The notes under the pieces are model-generated. The model did no database searches. It worked only from the letters and a program-made list of their open reading frames with translations, and was not told where the DNA came from. Positions 55,127-62,720 of a stretch of 62,720 bases of DNA are shown one piece after another (positions within the stretch are counted from its first letter, which is position 1; every line of letters starts with the position of its first letter). Position numbers and translations under genes: made by a program. The stretch is from Saprospiraceae bacterium (GTDB taxonomy: Bacteria; Bacteroidota; Bacteroidia; Chitinophagales; Saprospiraceae): NCBI GenBank assembly GCA_020629315.1, contig JAHDDO010000010.1:1-62720 (forward strand). The letters run 5' to 3'.

Positions 55127-58100
55127 ATGACTTGGAGGATAGCACTCTATTTTTGCATTATATTTTTTTTATCGTGCGAACCTGATTCATCAGGAGATTC
55201 GAAGCAACAAGATGTACCTGAGATTAAACATCTATTCAAGCTTGTAGATTCACAAACCAGTAAGATTAACTTCATTAATGAAGTTCAAGAATCAGCCGAA
55301 AGAAATGGCACCACCTTTCCTTATTTATACCATGGTTCTGGAATAGCTATTGGAGATATAAATAACGATGGATTAGAGGATATCTTCTTTGGTGGCAATG
55401 ATTCCAATAATGCCTTGTATGTAAATGAAGGCAATCTGCAGTTTAAAGATATATCTAATAGCGCCGGCATTATCTCAGATAAATGGGTAAATGGTGTTAC
55501 TATGGTTGACATAAATAAGGATGGATGGCTCGACATTTATCTATGCACAGGCGGACCGTATGACGACCCACAAAAGTTGAGAAACGAACTATATGTCAAT
55601 AATCAAGATGGCACATTTACTGAGCAAGCCGAAAAATATGGATTGGCAGTAGTTGCACGCTCAGTGCACGCCGTATTTGCGGATTTTGATAAAGACAAGG
55701 ACCTAGATGTATTTATAACAAATCACCTAAGGCGTAATATTGGAGGTAGCATGAGGAGCTTTTTTGAAAATTATCAAAAGAAAGTACCTGATGCAGAAAA
55801 GCCCATGATGTCAAATATGTTTTTGGAAAATAATGGTGACGTCTATTCACCTAGTGCTAAGCGTCTAGGTTTAGACAAAATGGCATTTGGTGGTGGGCTT
55901 GTTGCTTCAGATTTTAATGGGGATAACTGGACTGATATTTATGCCGCAAATGCAGATTTTATTCCAGATTACTATTATATCAATAATCAGAATGGCAATT
56001 TTTCACAATCGCATATTACTCTTCAAAATCATATGCCATTCAACTCTCATGGCATCGATGCTGCGGATTTTAATAACGATGGAAAAACGGATCTCTTTAT
56101 CACTGATATTAGACCTGCTGATAAACAAGAGGATCTCATTACACGACGGAACATTGATGTGCCCAATTACCAACTATATGAGTTTAGTTTGGACTTCCCA
56201 AGTCAATGGGAAACTAACGCCTTGATGTTGAATCGCTCCCAGGGTGTGCTGACTAATATTGCGCCATTACTGGACTTGGAACACACAGGGTATGGTTGGT
56301 CACCTTTGTTCGCTGATTTTGATAATGATGGGTACAAAGACTTATTTATTAGTACTGGCAATTTTCGGAATATAGACAACTTAGAATTCCGAGCGACATT
56401 GGCCAAAAAAGAAAAAGAGCTGGGTCGAAAATTAAATGATATTGAAATTTTTGAAGCTATTCAAGCGCACCCACAAATAAGGTCTAAAAATCGAATTTTT
56501 AAAAATGTGAATGGTCTTGACTTCGAGGATATGACTGACAATTGGATCCCGGATGAAACCCTTAGTTCCACTAGTGCTGCGTATGCTGATTTAGACCTAG
56601 ATGGGGATTTAGATCTTGTGGTGAGCAATATATCTGAAAAGGTAAGTGTATATGAAAACACGGCAAATACTGTAAACAAAGGCATGTCCGTTTCCTTGTC
56701 AGATGAATATAATATACACTCTACCCATCAAGCAAAGGTGTATGTGTACCAAGAGGCGAAGCTTCAATTCAGAGAGAATAATTTCACTCATGGACATTTG
56801 TCAAACTCTAGTCGAAAACTACATTTTGGACTAGGAGCTAATGAGAATATTGACAGTATTGTGATTAGATATAATGATGATATTGTTGAGATTTTTGAAG
56901 ATGTAATCCCTAGTCCTGTTGTAGATTTAAAAAGGTCCAACTTCATTGATACCAGAACAATTAGTAGCCGATCAAGCGAATGGCTATTAGATATCTCTGA
57001 CAGGATTGAAGACTTCACCTTGAAGTACATTGAAACGAGGCATAGGGATTATAAAGCGGAGCCTTACTTACCTTTCAAATATTCTAACATGGGTCCTGGA
57101 TTTGCTGTAGGGGACATAAATAACGATCAAGGCAATGACTTTTTTGTGGGATCTACGAATGGGGTCGTTTCAAAGATATTCTTACAAGCAGGAAGCACCT
57201 TCTACAGCATACGGGAAGAAGCATTTTTAGAAGACAGCCAATCCGAGGATTTAGGGGCTGCCTTTTTTGATTATAATAATGATGGTAGACAAGATATTTA
57301 TATCGCGACGGGGGGTGGAGGAGAGATAAAAAATGATGATCTTCTCAAAGATCGCTTGTATATAAACGCGGGCAACGGGCGGATGCTAAAAGTGGCAGAC
57401 GCATTGCCTGATATTCGTTCTAGTTCTAAAGTTGTGATTCCATCAGATTTTAATGGTGACGGGCGTATAGATGTATTTGTGGCTGGCCGGAATGTACCAG
57501 GAAAATACCCGCTACGAGCCCAGTCACAAATGCTGATACATCAAGGTGGGCCGTATCAAGATGAACTGAGTAGATACTTTACCGAAGCAGAATTGCCAGG
57601 TATGATTAGTGATGCTGTTTTGAAAGATATGAATCAAGACGGAAGGGAAGACTTGGTTGTGGTGGGAGAGTATTCCGAACCTAAAATTTTCTTGCGAGAA
57701 GATGAAGGCTTTGTTTCCTTAAAAGTAAATAGCTTTGAAAACCTCAAAGGCTGGTGGCAATCTTTGATTGTAGACGATTTAGACAAGGATGGTGACCTGG
57801 ATATAGTTATTGGAAATATAAGTAACAATACTAATTTCAAGGCCAGTCAAGAAGAACCTATCATTGCCTATGCTGGCGATTTCGACGCGAATGGTAGACA
57901 CGATGTCATCTTTGCACAAAGGACAGCAAAGGGTACCTTCCCGATCTATGGTCTTGAAGTAATGCAATGGACATTGCCCAAACTAGGCGATGGATTATCG
58001 GCTTCGGAATTTGCCAGTAAGGACATACATGAGACTATTGATTTTTCGGTCCAATGTGATTCCTTTGAAATTACTCATTTAGATCATATAGTAGCCTTAA

Positions 58101-58456
58101 ATAAAGGAAACCTCGAATTTGAATTGGCGCCATTGCCATTTGCAGCGCAATTAGGAGCAATTAATGATATGGTAGCTAATGATATAGATGGGGATGGTCA
58201 CTTGGATATCTTGGCAGTGGGAAATCATTTTTTCACGGGTCCCGTAAATGTTGGGATTGATGGTAGTAGAGGTGTGCTAATGCTAGGTGATGGAACGGGG
58301 AGCTTTAAAAGTGACCCAGATATAGACTTCCTAGGTGTGGATTGTTCGGATGAGGCAAAAAGTATAGCCCCCATATTATTGGGTAGAAATAAGATGAACG
58401 GTTTTCTTGTTGGCAATAATCATGGTCAGCTTCAAGTGCTACTCAGGAATAGATAA
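55127..58456 (+). CDS. VCBS/FG-GAP repeat lipoprotein with ASPIC/UnbV domain (copy 2)
   Basis: A 1109-residue paralogue of the protein at 51185 with the same order: lipobox 'FFLSC' (Cys17), FG-GAP repeats ('GDINNDGLEDIFFGGND'), UnbV-like domain (about 525-590), then a second propeller set ending 'NGFLVGNNHGQLQVLLRNR'. Shared block starts such as 'YSNMGPGFAVGDINND', 'GLDLDGDLDLVVSN'-type loops and 'AQLGAINDMVANDIDGDG' match position for position. Surface-exposed in the outer membrane, calcium-binding, substrate unknown. Its 3' end overlaps the convergent membrane-protein gene by 18 bp. Confidence 0.88.
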   Translation: MTWRIALYFCIIFFLSCEPDSSGDSKQQDVPEIKHLFKLVDSQTSKINFINEVQESAERNGTTFPYLYHGSGIAIGDINNDGLEDIFFGGNDSNNALYVNEGNLQFKDISNSAGIISDKWVNGVTMVDINKDGWLDIYLCTGGPYDDPQKLRNELYVNNQDGTFTEQAEKYGLAVVARSVHAVFADFDKDKDLDVFITNHLRRNIGGSMRSFFENYQKKVPDAEKPMMSNMFLENNGDVYSPSAKRLGLDKMAFGGGLVASDFNGDNWTDIYAANADFIPDYYYINNQNGNFSQSHITLQNHMPFNSHGIDAADFNNDGKTDLFITDIRPADKQEDLITRRNIDVPNYQLYEFSLDFPSQWETNALMLNRSQGVLTNIAPLLDLEHTGYGWSPLFADFDNDGYKDLFISTGNFRNIDNLEFRATLAKKEKELGRKLNDIEIFEAIQAHPQIRSKNRIFKNVNGLDFEDMTDNWIPDETLSSTSAAYADLDLDGDLDLVVSNISEKVSVYENTANTVNKGMSVSLSDEYNIHSTHQAKVYVYQEAKLQFRENNFTHGHLSNSSRKLHFGLGANENIDSIVIRYNDDIVEIFEDVIPSPVVDLKRSNFIDTRTISSRSSEWLLDISDRIEDFTLKYIETRHRDYKAEPYLPFKYSNMGPGFAVGDINNDQGNDFFVGSTNGVVSKIFLQAGSTFYSIREEAFLEDSQSEDLGAAFFDYNNDGRQDIYIATGGGGEIKNDDLLKDRLYINAGNGRMLKVADALPDIRSSSKVVIPSDFNGDGRIDVFVAGRNVPGKYPLRAQSQMLIHQGGPYQDELSRYFTEAELPGMISDAVLKDMNQDGREDLVVVGEYSEPKIFLREDEGFVSLKVNSFENLKGWWQSLIVDDLDKDGDLDIVIGNISNNTNFKASQEEPIIAYAGDFDANGRHDVIFAQRTAKGTFPIYGLEVMQWTLPKLGDGLSASEFASKDIHETIDFSVQCDSFEITHLDHIVALNKGNLEFELAPLPFAAQLGAINDMVANDIDGDGHLDILAVGNHFFTGPVNVGIDGSRGVLMLGDGTGSFKSDPDIDFLGVDCSDEAKSIAPILLGRNKMNGFLVGNNHGQLQVLLRNR

Positions 58457-59860
58457 TGGTCGTTTATATAAAATGACAAACACACCCCTTTTTTCTTTTT
58501 GCCAAAGTATGGGCCAGGCTTCACGTGCCGCTCTGTTATAAAGCACATCCAAGTCATTATTAATATTACTGTAGAGAATATAGGCATGCTTGCTGAGATC
58601 TATTGCTGAATAAGAATAGTGATTAGCTTCCAGATGAGAGATTTTTCGGGAATTTAAAAATGGAAAGCTGGTGCCTACGGAATGTGGATCAATGTTATTC
58701 TTTGTAATAAAAGCCTTTGCTTCATCCATCAAACTAAATGAGGATCTGTAGGCCAGAGAACTATCCCAGCCCTGCGCGATATGTGTTGGGTAGACCCAAA
58801 GGTGTCCACTGAGGAAGCTGAGTAAGACAGCTATCAAGGCAAGCTGTTTTATTTGGGTTTTTATTTCAGCACCTTGGAGTAATAGTAAGAATAATAGCGA
58901 AGCGGAAAAATAGACAGGCATAAAGTATCTGTGTTGAAGCAAACCAGAGAACGGTATGGTTATCAAACTCAATATTGATATAGCCATCAATACTAATGAA
59001 AGAAAGGGTACGCGCTCTGTTCGCCATCTTCTTTTTGAGATAAATAAGAGAGACAATATAAATAGCCAAAGAATCCAGCGACCAAAGTCAAGATGCCGCC
59101 AAGCAATGATGCCCGCATTTTTTATATAGGATAAGGGACTTATAAATGTGAAGCTTTCTTCCCAAGGGGAGGCATCATGAAAAAACGCCCATCCAAAATG
59201 TAGATAATGAAGACCGTAGAAAAGCAAGCTGAGCAAAAGGACAGGAATTAGATTTTTAAAAATAGTCGGCAAACTTGATTTACTTTGGAAAGATCTAAGT
59301 GCCTGCCAGAATAAAAGAATACCTACAGAGGCTAAGCCTCTCATGCCTAAAAAGAATAAGAGAATATATACTATCCATAGATAGCGATCTTTTCGATAGC
59401 TGATCGCGTAAACTCCGAAAGCGAATGCGGCTATTAAAATTACATCTGGAGATAATTGCTGGCATTGTGCTAAGATGGTTGGCTCGCATAAAAATATGCC
59501 TAGGGCAAAGACATGGTATTGTCGAGGCATATATTTTGTAACCAAGCGCCATACGGCAAATACATAAAGAAGAATAAAAGGGACAAGTGCCAAATGACTT
59601 ACCAGCAAGTGTTTGCCAAATATTTTCCATACAAAGGCTAGATATAGGCCGAAACCAGGAAAGTGTCCGCTGTTTATTTCATTAGGTAAAAAGAAATGTT
59701 TAAAATTAGATTCAAAATAGAAGTGGGCATGTTTTGAACCTAATTGTACACTATCCCAAAAGAAAGGATCGTAAAAATGGAATCCACAAAATAAAATATA
59801 TAATAAGAATAAAAGTAGCACCGGCCATTGGGTGTGTATATGAGCTCGTTTTGTTGCCAT
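58439..59860 (-). CDS. Polytopic membrane protein, GT-C (family 39-like) glycosyltransferase candidate
   Basis: A 473-residue protein with about 10-11 hydrophobic helices. The first loop after helix 1 has 'FYDPFFWDSVQLGSKHAHFY', with acidic residues placed like the catalytic Asp of GT-C enzymes that use polyprenyl-phosphate sugars. A soluble C-terminal segment (about 370-473) follows the last helix. This layout fits dolichyl-phosphate-mannose-type or ArnT-like transferases, but no family motif is decisive. It is convergent (18-bp overlap) with the second UnbV gene and divergent from the secreted gene at 60271. Confidence 0.6.
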   Translation of the reverse strand: MATKRAHIHTQWPVLLLFLLYILFCGFHFYDPFFWDSVQLGSKHAHFYFESNFKHFFLPNEINSGHFPGFGLYLAFVWKIFGKHLLVSHLALVPFILLYVFAVWRLVTKYMPRQYHVFALGIFLCEPTILAQCQQLSPDVILIAAFAFGVYAISYRKDRYLWIVYILLFFLGMRGLASVGILLFWQALRSFQSKSSLPTIFKNLIPVLLLSLLFYGLHYLHFGWAFFHDASPWEESFTFISPLSYIKNAGIIAWRHLDFGRWILWLFILSLLFISKRRWRTERVPFLSLVLMAISILSLITIPFSGLLQHRYFMPVYFSASLLFLLLLQGAEIKTQIKQLALIAVLLSFLSGHLWVYPTHIAQGWDSSLAYRSSFSLMDEAKAFITKNNIDPHSVGTSFPFLNSRKISHLEANHYSYSAIDLSKHAYILYSNINNDLDVLYNRAAREAWPILWQKEKRGVFVILYKRPLSIPE

Positions 59861-60270
59861 TACACATGCAAATTAATAATATAAGTAAATTACCTAGAAC
59901 TAGGTACTACAAATCTGAAGTGGCAAATTATATTTGTGTGATGAATGTACTAAGTGTATTGACGAATATACTTTTTGGCATTCGCAAGGCGAAATCACTA
60001 AGCAAAGAAAGGGCAATAAACCAACAAGCTAAGCTTTTAAAGACGAAATCAATCCAGAGTTCTTGTACAACAACTCTCTCTCTTATAGCTAAAATCGAAT
60101 CGTACAAAACTCTCTAGCTTGCCAATTATAGTTCACAGTGTTGTTTAGTATGGTATTTCCTCTAAGGAATGGTCTATGCCATGATGATGGTATGGTCTAG
60201 CCATAATTGCTATTTAGCTAAAATCGAACTATTAGTTAACTCTTTAATTTTAAACTTAAATCTCAATCTC
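59861..60270. other. Divergent intergenic region, 410 bp, with operator-like palindrome
   Basis: TACCTAGAACTAGGTA (59891-59906) is a perfect 7-bp inverted repeat with an AA centre, 31 bp before the divergent gene's start at 59860. TATATTTG at 59928-59935 fits a -7 box reading rightward but lies 335 bp before ATG 60271. The 14-mer TAGCTAAAATCGAA occurs twice (near 60082 and 60214). No convincing coding frame; open readings here lack signals or family features. Confidence 0.4.
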
Positions 60271-60648
60271 ATGAAAATTAAGTCTTTTTTCGTGGCGGTT
60301 TTTGCGGTTATGAGTTTCGGACTTTCTGCTCAGACATTAATGTCTGCAGATGACGCGATCAGAACCCTTGAAACCGAGGTTACGAGCTTAGAACATGATT
60401 TGAATTTTCAGACGGTTACATCGCAAGATGGCGTAGGGGCTGCTACAACAGAGGTTACCTATGATCTTGATGTATCTATCAAATTCAGAATGGCGAAGCT
60501 TGTATTAGAAAACATCTATGAATCTAAAGATGCTGCATCTGCTCTTGAAACAACAAGAGATATGATCGAGCCTTATTCGACCACAGAAATGGGTCCACAG
60601 GCTATGCAAGCATTAGGTTATGTAGAAGATTTGATAACCGTACAATAA
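60271..60648 (+). CDS. Small secreted protein, unknown function
   Basis: A 125-residue protein with a signal peptide (cleavage likely after 'FGLSAQ') and a Cys-free, mostly helical mature part with many Glu, Asp and Thr. The start at 60271 is used because it begins the signal peptide; a longer reading has no support. No sorting tail and no known motif. It is cotranscribed with the large gene at 60659 (10 bp gap) and shares with it the 17-nt sequence AATCTCAATCTCATGAA across the start codon. Perhaps a small partner of the large surface protein (inference). Confidence 0.7.
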   Translation: MKIKSFFVAVFAVMSFGLSAQTLMSADDAIRTLETEVTSLEHDLNFQTVTSQDGVGAATTEVTYDLDVSIKFRMAKLVLENIYESKDAASALETTRDMIEPYSTTEMGPQAMQALGYVEDLITVQ

Positions 60649-60658
60649 TCTCAATCTC

Positions 60659-62720
60659 ATGAAGAAAATTTTATTATCTATTTTTTGCCTGTTTGCAGTT
60701 TCTTCTTGGATGACTGCTCAGGTATTCCCAAGTGACAACACGGGTACACAAACGTGTGCTGATGGTGGTGTTGCTGGTGCTACCAGTGGTGCTATGGAAG
60801 ACCAAGTTGCTACGGTAGCTGGTCTAGAAGGTGCTGCTACGGCTGCTGCAGAGTGTCCGGGTGGTGGTGCTACAGTTGCTGCGGCAACTATTAACCCACA
60901 ATTGGGTTTAACTCACGAAATCGCTGAAGTATGTGTAACTTTTGATTTAGGAACATTCTTCGCAGATATCGACATGACATTAGTATATCCTGATGGTTCT
61001 ACATTAGACCTTTCATCAGACAATGGTGGCGGTTGTAATGTAGGTACTACTGATGGTGGTCCTGGTACGATTTGCTTCCAAGACGGCGGTGCTGCTATAG
61101 CAGGTATCAGTGGTGGTACTAACTGTATTGGCCCTGGTCCATATCAGCCGGAAGGTGGAGACCTTAACCCTGCTGCTGGTACAGTATTGCCAGGTTGTGC
61201 TGATGGTGCAGTAGATCCAGGTACTGACAATATGAACGGTGCATGGACTTTACAAATCACAGATGATGCGGGTGGAGATGATCACTGTATCACTGGATGG
61301 ACTATCGAATTTGCAGAAATTCCAGTAGATTTTGATCCAGCATCTTGCTGCGAGTGTGAAATTTCTTGCCCTGAAGAGCCAATCGTTGAAGTTCTTTCTG
61401 GTGGTGAGTGTTGTGCTCCAGTATTCTACAATGTTGCTTTAGAAGGAGCTTGTCCTCCAGCTGAATTAACATTCGCTGATCTTCCAGTAACTACTGATAT
61501 CCAAGCTGGATGGACGTACACGGCTAATCCTGATGGATTTATCCTTGATCTTCCATTCTTTGGACCAACATCTGCTACACCTTCTTCAGTTGTAGTTGAG
61601 TTGCCATTCTCTTGTGCTGCTGTTAACCCTTGTTGTGATGTATTCATCCCGGGTGAAGCACTAGATATGGTTGCTTTTGACTGGTTTGCTGATGGTGATG
61701 ATGGTACATTCTGGATTAACTATGATATTATCGGACCAGATGGTTCTGTTATTGCTGACGAAGGAAACGGATTAGGCGTATCTGCTTCAGAAATGATTGC
61801 TATCGACTGTGCTACAGCTGATACTACAGGCGGTGTATCTCCGACAGTTTCATTCTCTGCTTCAAATAACCCAGGTGGTTTCGGTGGTAATGATTTAGAC
61901 GTAACGAACTTCTTATATACAGTTAACCCGATCATTATTCCTTTAGATGCTCCAGGTGGCGCTTGTTCTCCTGAAGCGGCTGAAGAAAATGCATCAGGTT
62001 CTTGTTTCCCTGAGGGAATCACAACTGTAGCATGGGCTGCTGTAAATGCAACTGACTGTTCTCCATTATTGGATGCTGCAGGTGCACCAGTAGAATGTTC
62101 TTTTGATATAGAAGTATTAGCTGGTTTTACTCCAGTAACTTCTTTAACATGTAATGATCACTTAAATATCTCATTAGATGCAGAGTGCCAAGTAGCATTA
62201 GGTGCTGATGATTTCTTAGAAGGTGGACCATACATGTGTTATGATGACTTTATCGTAAATGTTTGGCCTTTTGGTATTGAAGCTAACGCACTTACTGATG
62301 TAGGTGGTATTCCGCTTTCGTACCCTAAAGGTGAGCACACATATGAAGTTTGTGATACAATTGGTAACTGTTGTTGGGGTACGTTCCTTATCGAGGATAA
62401 GTTAGCTCCAGAATTCTGTGTAACAAACTACTCTGTAGTATGTCACGAAGATATTCCAACAGACGTACTTAAGGTTGCGGCGTCTCTTTCTGAAGGAATT
62501 ATCCTTAAAGAAGAAGATTTTGATAACCCAGATGTATTTGTTGAAAACTCAGTAGGTGAGTACTGTTTTGATGTAAGTTCTCCATGTGAGACTGTAACTG
62601 ATATTAATGTATCATTTGCAGCTACTTTCTGGGGTAACATGACATTAACTGTTGTAGCTCCTGACGGAACAGTAGTGACATTATGGGATCCAGGACCGTT
62701 CGGTCTATGGTCTTGTCCTA
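60659..62720 (+). CDS. Large secreted P-domain/HYR-type protein (5' part, runs off the window)
   Basis: An open frame of 687 codons from ATG 60659 to the window edge. Signal peptide about 1-21, then a Gly/Ala-rich segment and a proprotein-convertase P-domain ('DIDMTLVYPDGSTLDL' to 'AWTLQITDDAGGDDHCITGWTIEF'). A PKD/HYR-like region follows (about 245-500). Next is the module 'HLNISLDAECQVALGADDFLEGG...CWGTFLIEDKLAPEFC', the same type as at the start of the 25797 protein. A second P-domain begins near 640. Alternating modules probably continue downstream. Codon use is biased to GCT and GGT, hinting at high expression. A sorting tail is expected but lies outside the window. Confidence 0.85.
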   Translation, partial: MKKILLSIFCLFAVSSWMTAQVFPSDNTGTQTCADGGVAGATSGAMEDQVATVAGLEGAATAAAECPGGGATVAAATINPQLGLTHEIAEVCVTFDLGTFFADIDMTLVYPDGSTLDLSSDNGGGCNVGTTDGGPGTICFQDGGAAIAGISGGTNCIGPGPYQPEGGDLNPAAGTVLPGCADGAVDPGTDNMNGAWTLQITDDAGGDDHCITGWTIEFAEIPVDFDPASCCECEISCPEEPIVEVLSGGECCAPVFYNVALEGACPPAELTFADLPVTTDIQAGWTYTANPDGFILDLPFFGPTSATPSSVVVELPFSCAAVNPCCDVFIPGEALDMVAFDWFADGDDGTFWINYDIIGPDGSVIADEGNGLGVSASEMIAIDCATADTTGGVSPTVSFSASNNPGGFGGNDLDVTNFLYTVNPIIIPLDAPGGACSPEAAEENASGSCFPEGITTVAWAAVNATDCSPLLDAAGAPVECSFDIEVLAGFTPVTSLTCNDHLNISLDAECQVALGADDFLEGGPYMCYDDFIVNVWPFGIEANALTDVGGIPLSYPKGEHTYEVCDTIGNCCWGTFLIEDKLAPEFCVTNYSVVCHEDIPTDVLKVAASLSEGIILKEEDFDNPDVFVENSVGEYCFDVSSPCETVTDINVSFAATFWGNMTLTVVAPDGTVVTLWDPGPFGLWSCP

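Noticed and set aside
59734-60117. 127-codon frame on the plus strand
   Set aside because: It lies mostly antisense to the membrane-protein start and across the divergent gap, with no domain, signal peptide or coding-like composition.

Overview
The window reads as a chromosomal segment of a free-living Bacteroidota bacterium, most likely of the Saprospiria (Lewinella/Saprospiraceae type). This is an inference from gene content and has not been tested by database search. The signs are: many large secreted proteins with type IX secretion (T9SS) sorting tails of type A and type B; a PorP/SprF protein next to an SprB-like protein; several TAnnTTTG promoter -7 boxes; little Shine-Dalgarno signal; low GC; and lipoproteins of the VCBS/ASPIC-UnbV kind. 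No rRNA, tRNA, IS element, phage or CRISPR array was seen.

Layout. 1-4300: the tail of a T9SS type A protein, a terminator, then a 1381-residue surface protein built around 15 copies of a Cys/Asp-rich module. 4280-13100: small housekeeping and accessory genes in alternating orientation (MobA-like nucleotidyltransferase, GNAT, DUF1963-like, DUF3137, GT4 glycosyltransferase, CBS/DUF21 membrane protein, acyl-CoA oxidase, duplicated ABM-like protein, DUF1905). Two GC-rich, hairpin-bearing intergenic elements sit in convergent gaps. 13400-35200: a secretome block with a triple-repeat peptidoglycan-binding-like protein, a metzincin protease, a large beta-barrel-like protein whose N-terminus seems to lack an ATG, an animal-type haem peroxidase, a LuxR response regulator, a 1502-residue dockerin-bearing protein, a 1224-residue cohesin/SprB-repeat protein and its PorP/SprF partner.

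35300-39600 is a compact, overlapping operon: TerC, a DEDDh exonuclease, an MbnP-like lipoprotein, MbnP and an MbnH-like di-haem peroxidase. It suggests copper or metal handling at the cell envelope. 39657-39970 is the most unusual stretch. It has a good Bacteroidota promoter, about 275 nt with several strong hairpins, a duplicated 17-nt motif, mutually exclusive GCAAC/GTTGC pairings and a textbook terminator 21 nt before an alkane-monooxygenase gene. It could be a stand-alone structured RNA or a transcription-attenuating leader.

41060-51000: two tandem class A penicillin-binding proteins, then GH3 family protein, a small unknown, RecO and a fused E1 alpha/beta 2-oxoacid dehydrogenase. 51000-60000: two large paralogous VCBS/UnbV lipoproteins flanking a 182-residue unknown, then a membrane GT-C-like protein. 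60270 to the end: a small secreted protein and the first 687 codons of a large P-domain secreted protein that runs off the window. These last two genes share an identical 17-nt sequence across their start codons.

All functional names come from motifs and recalled family features; no searches, folding or alignments were run.
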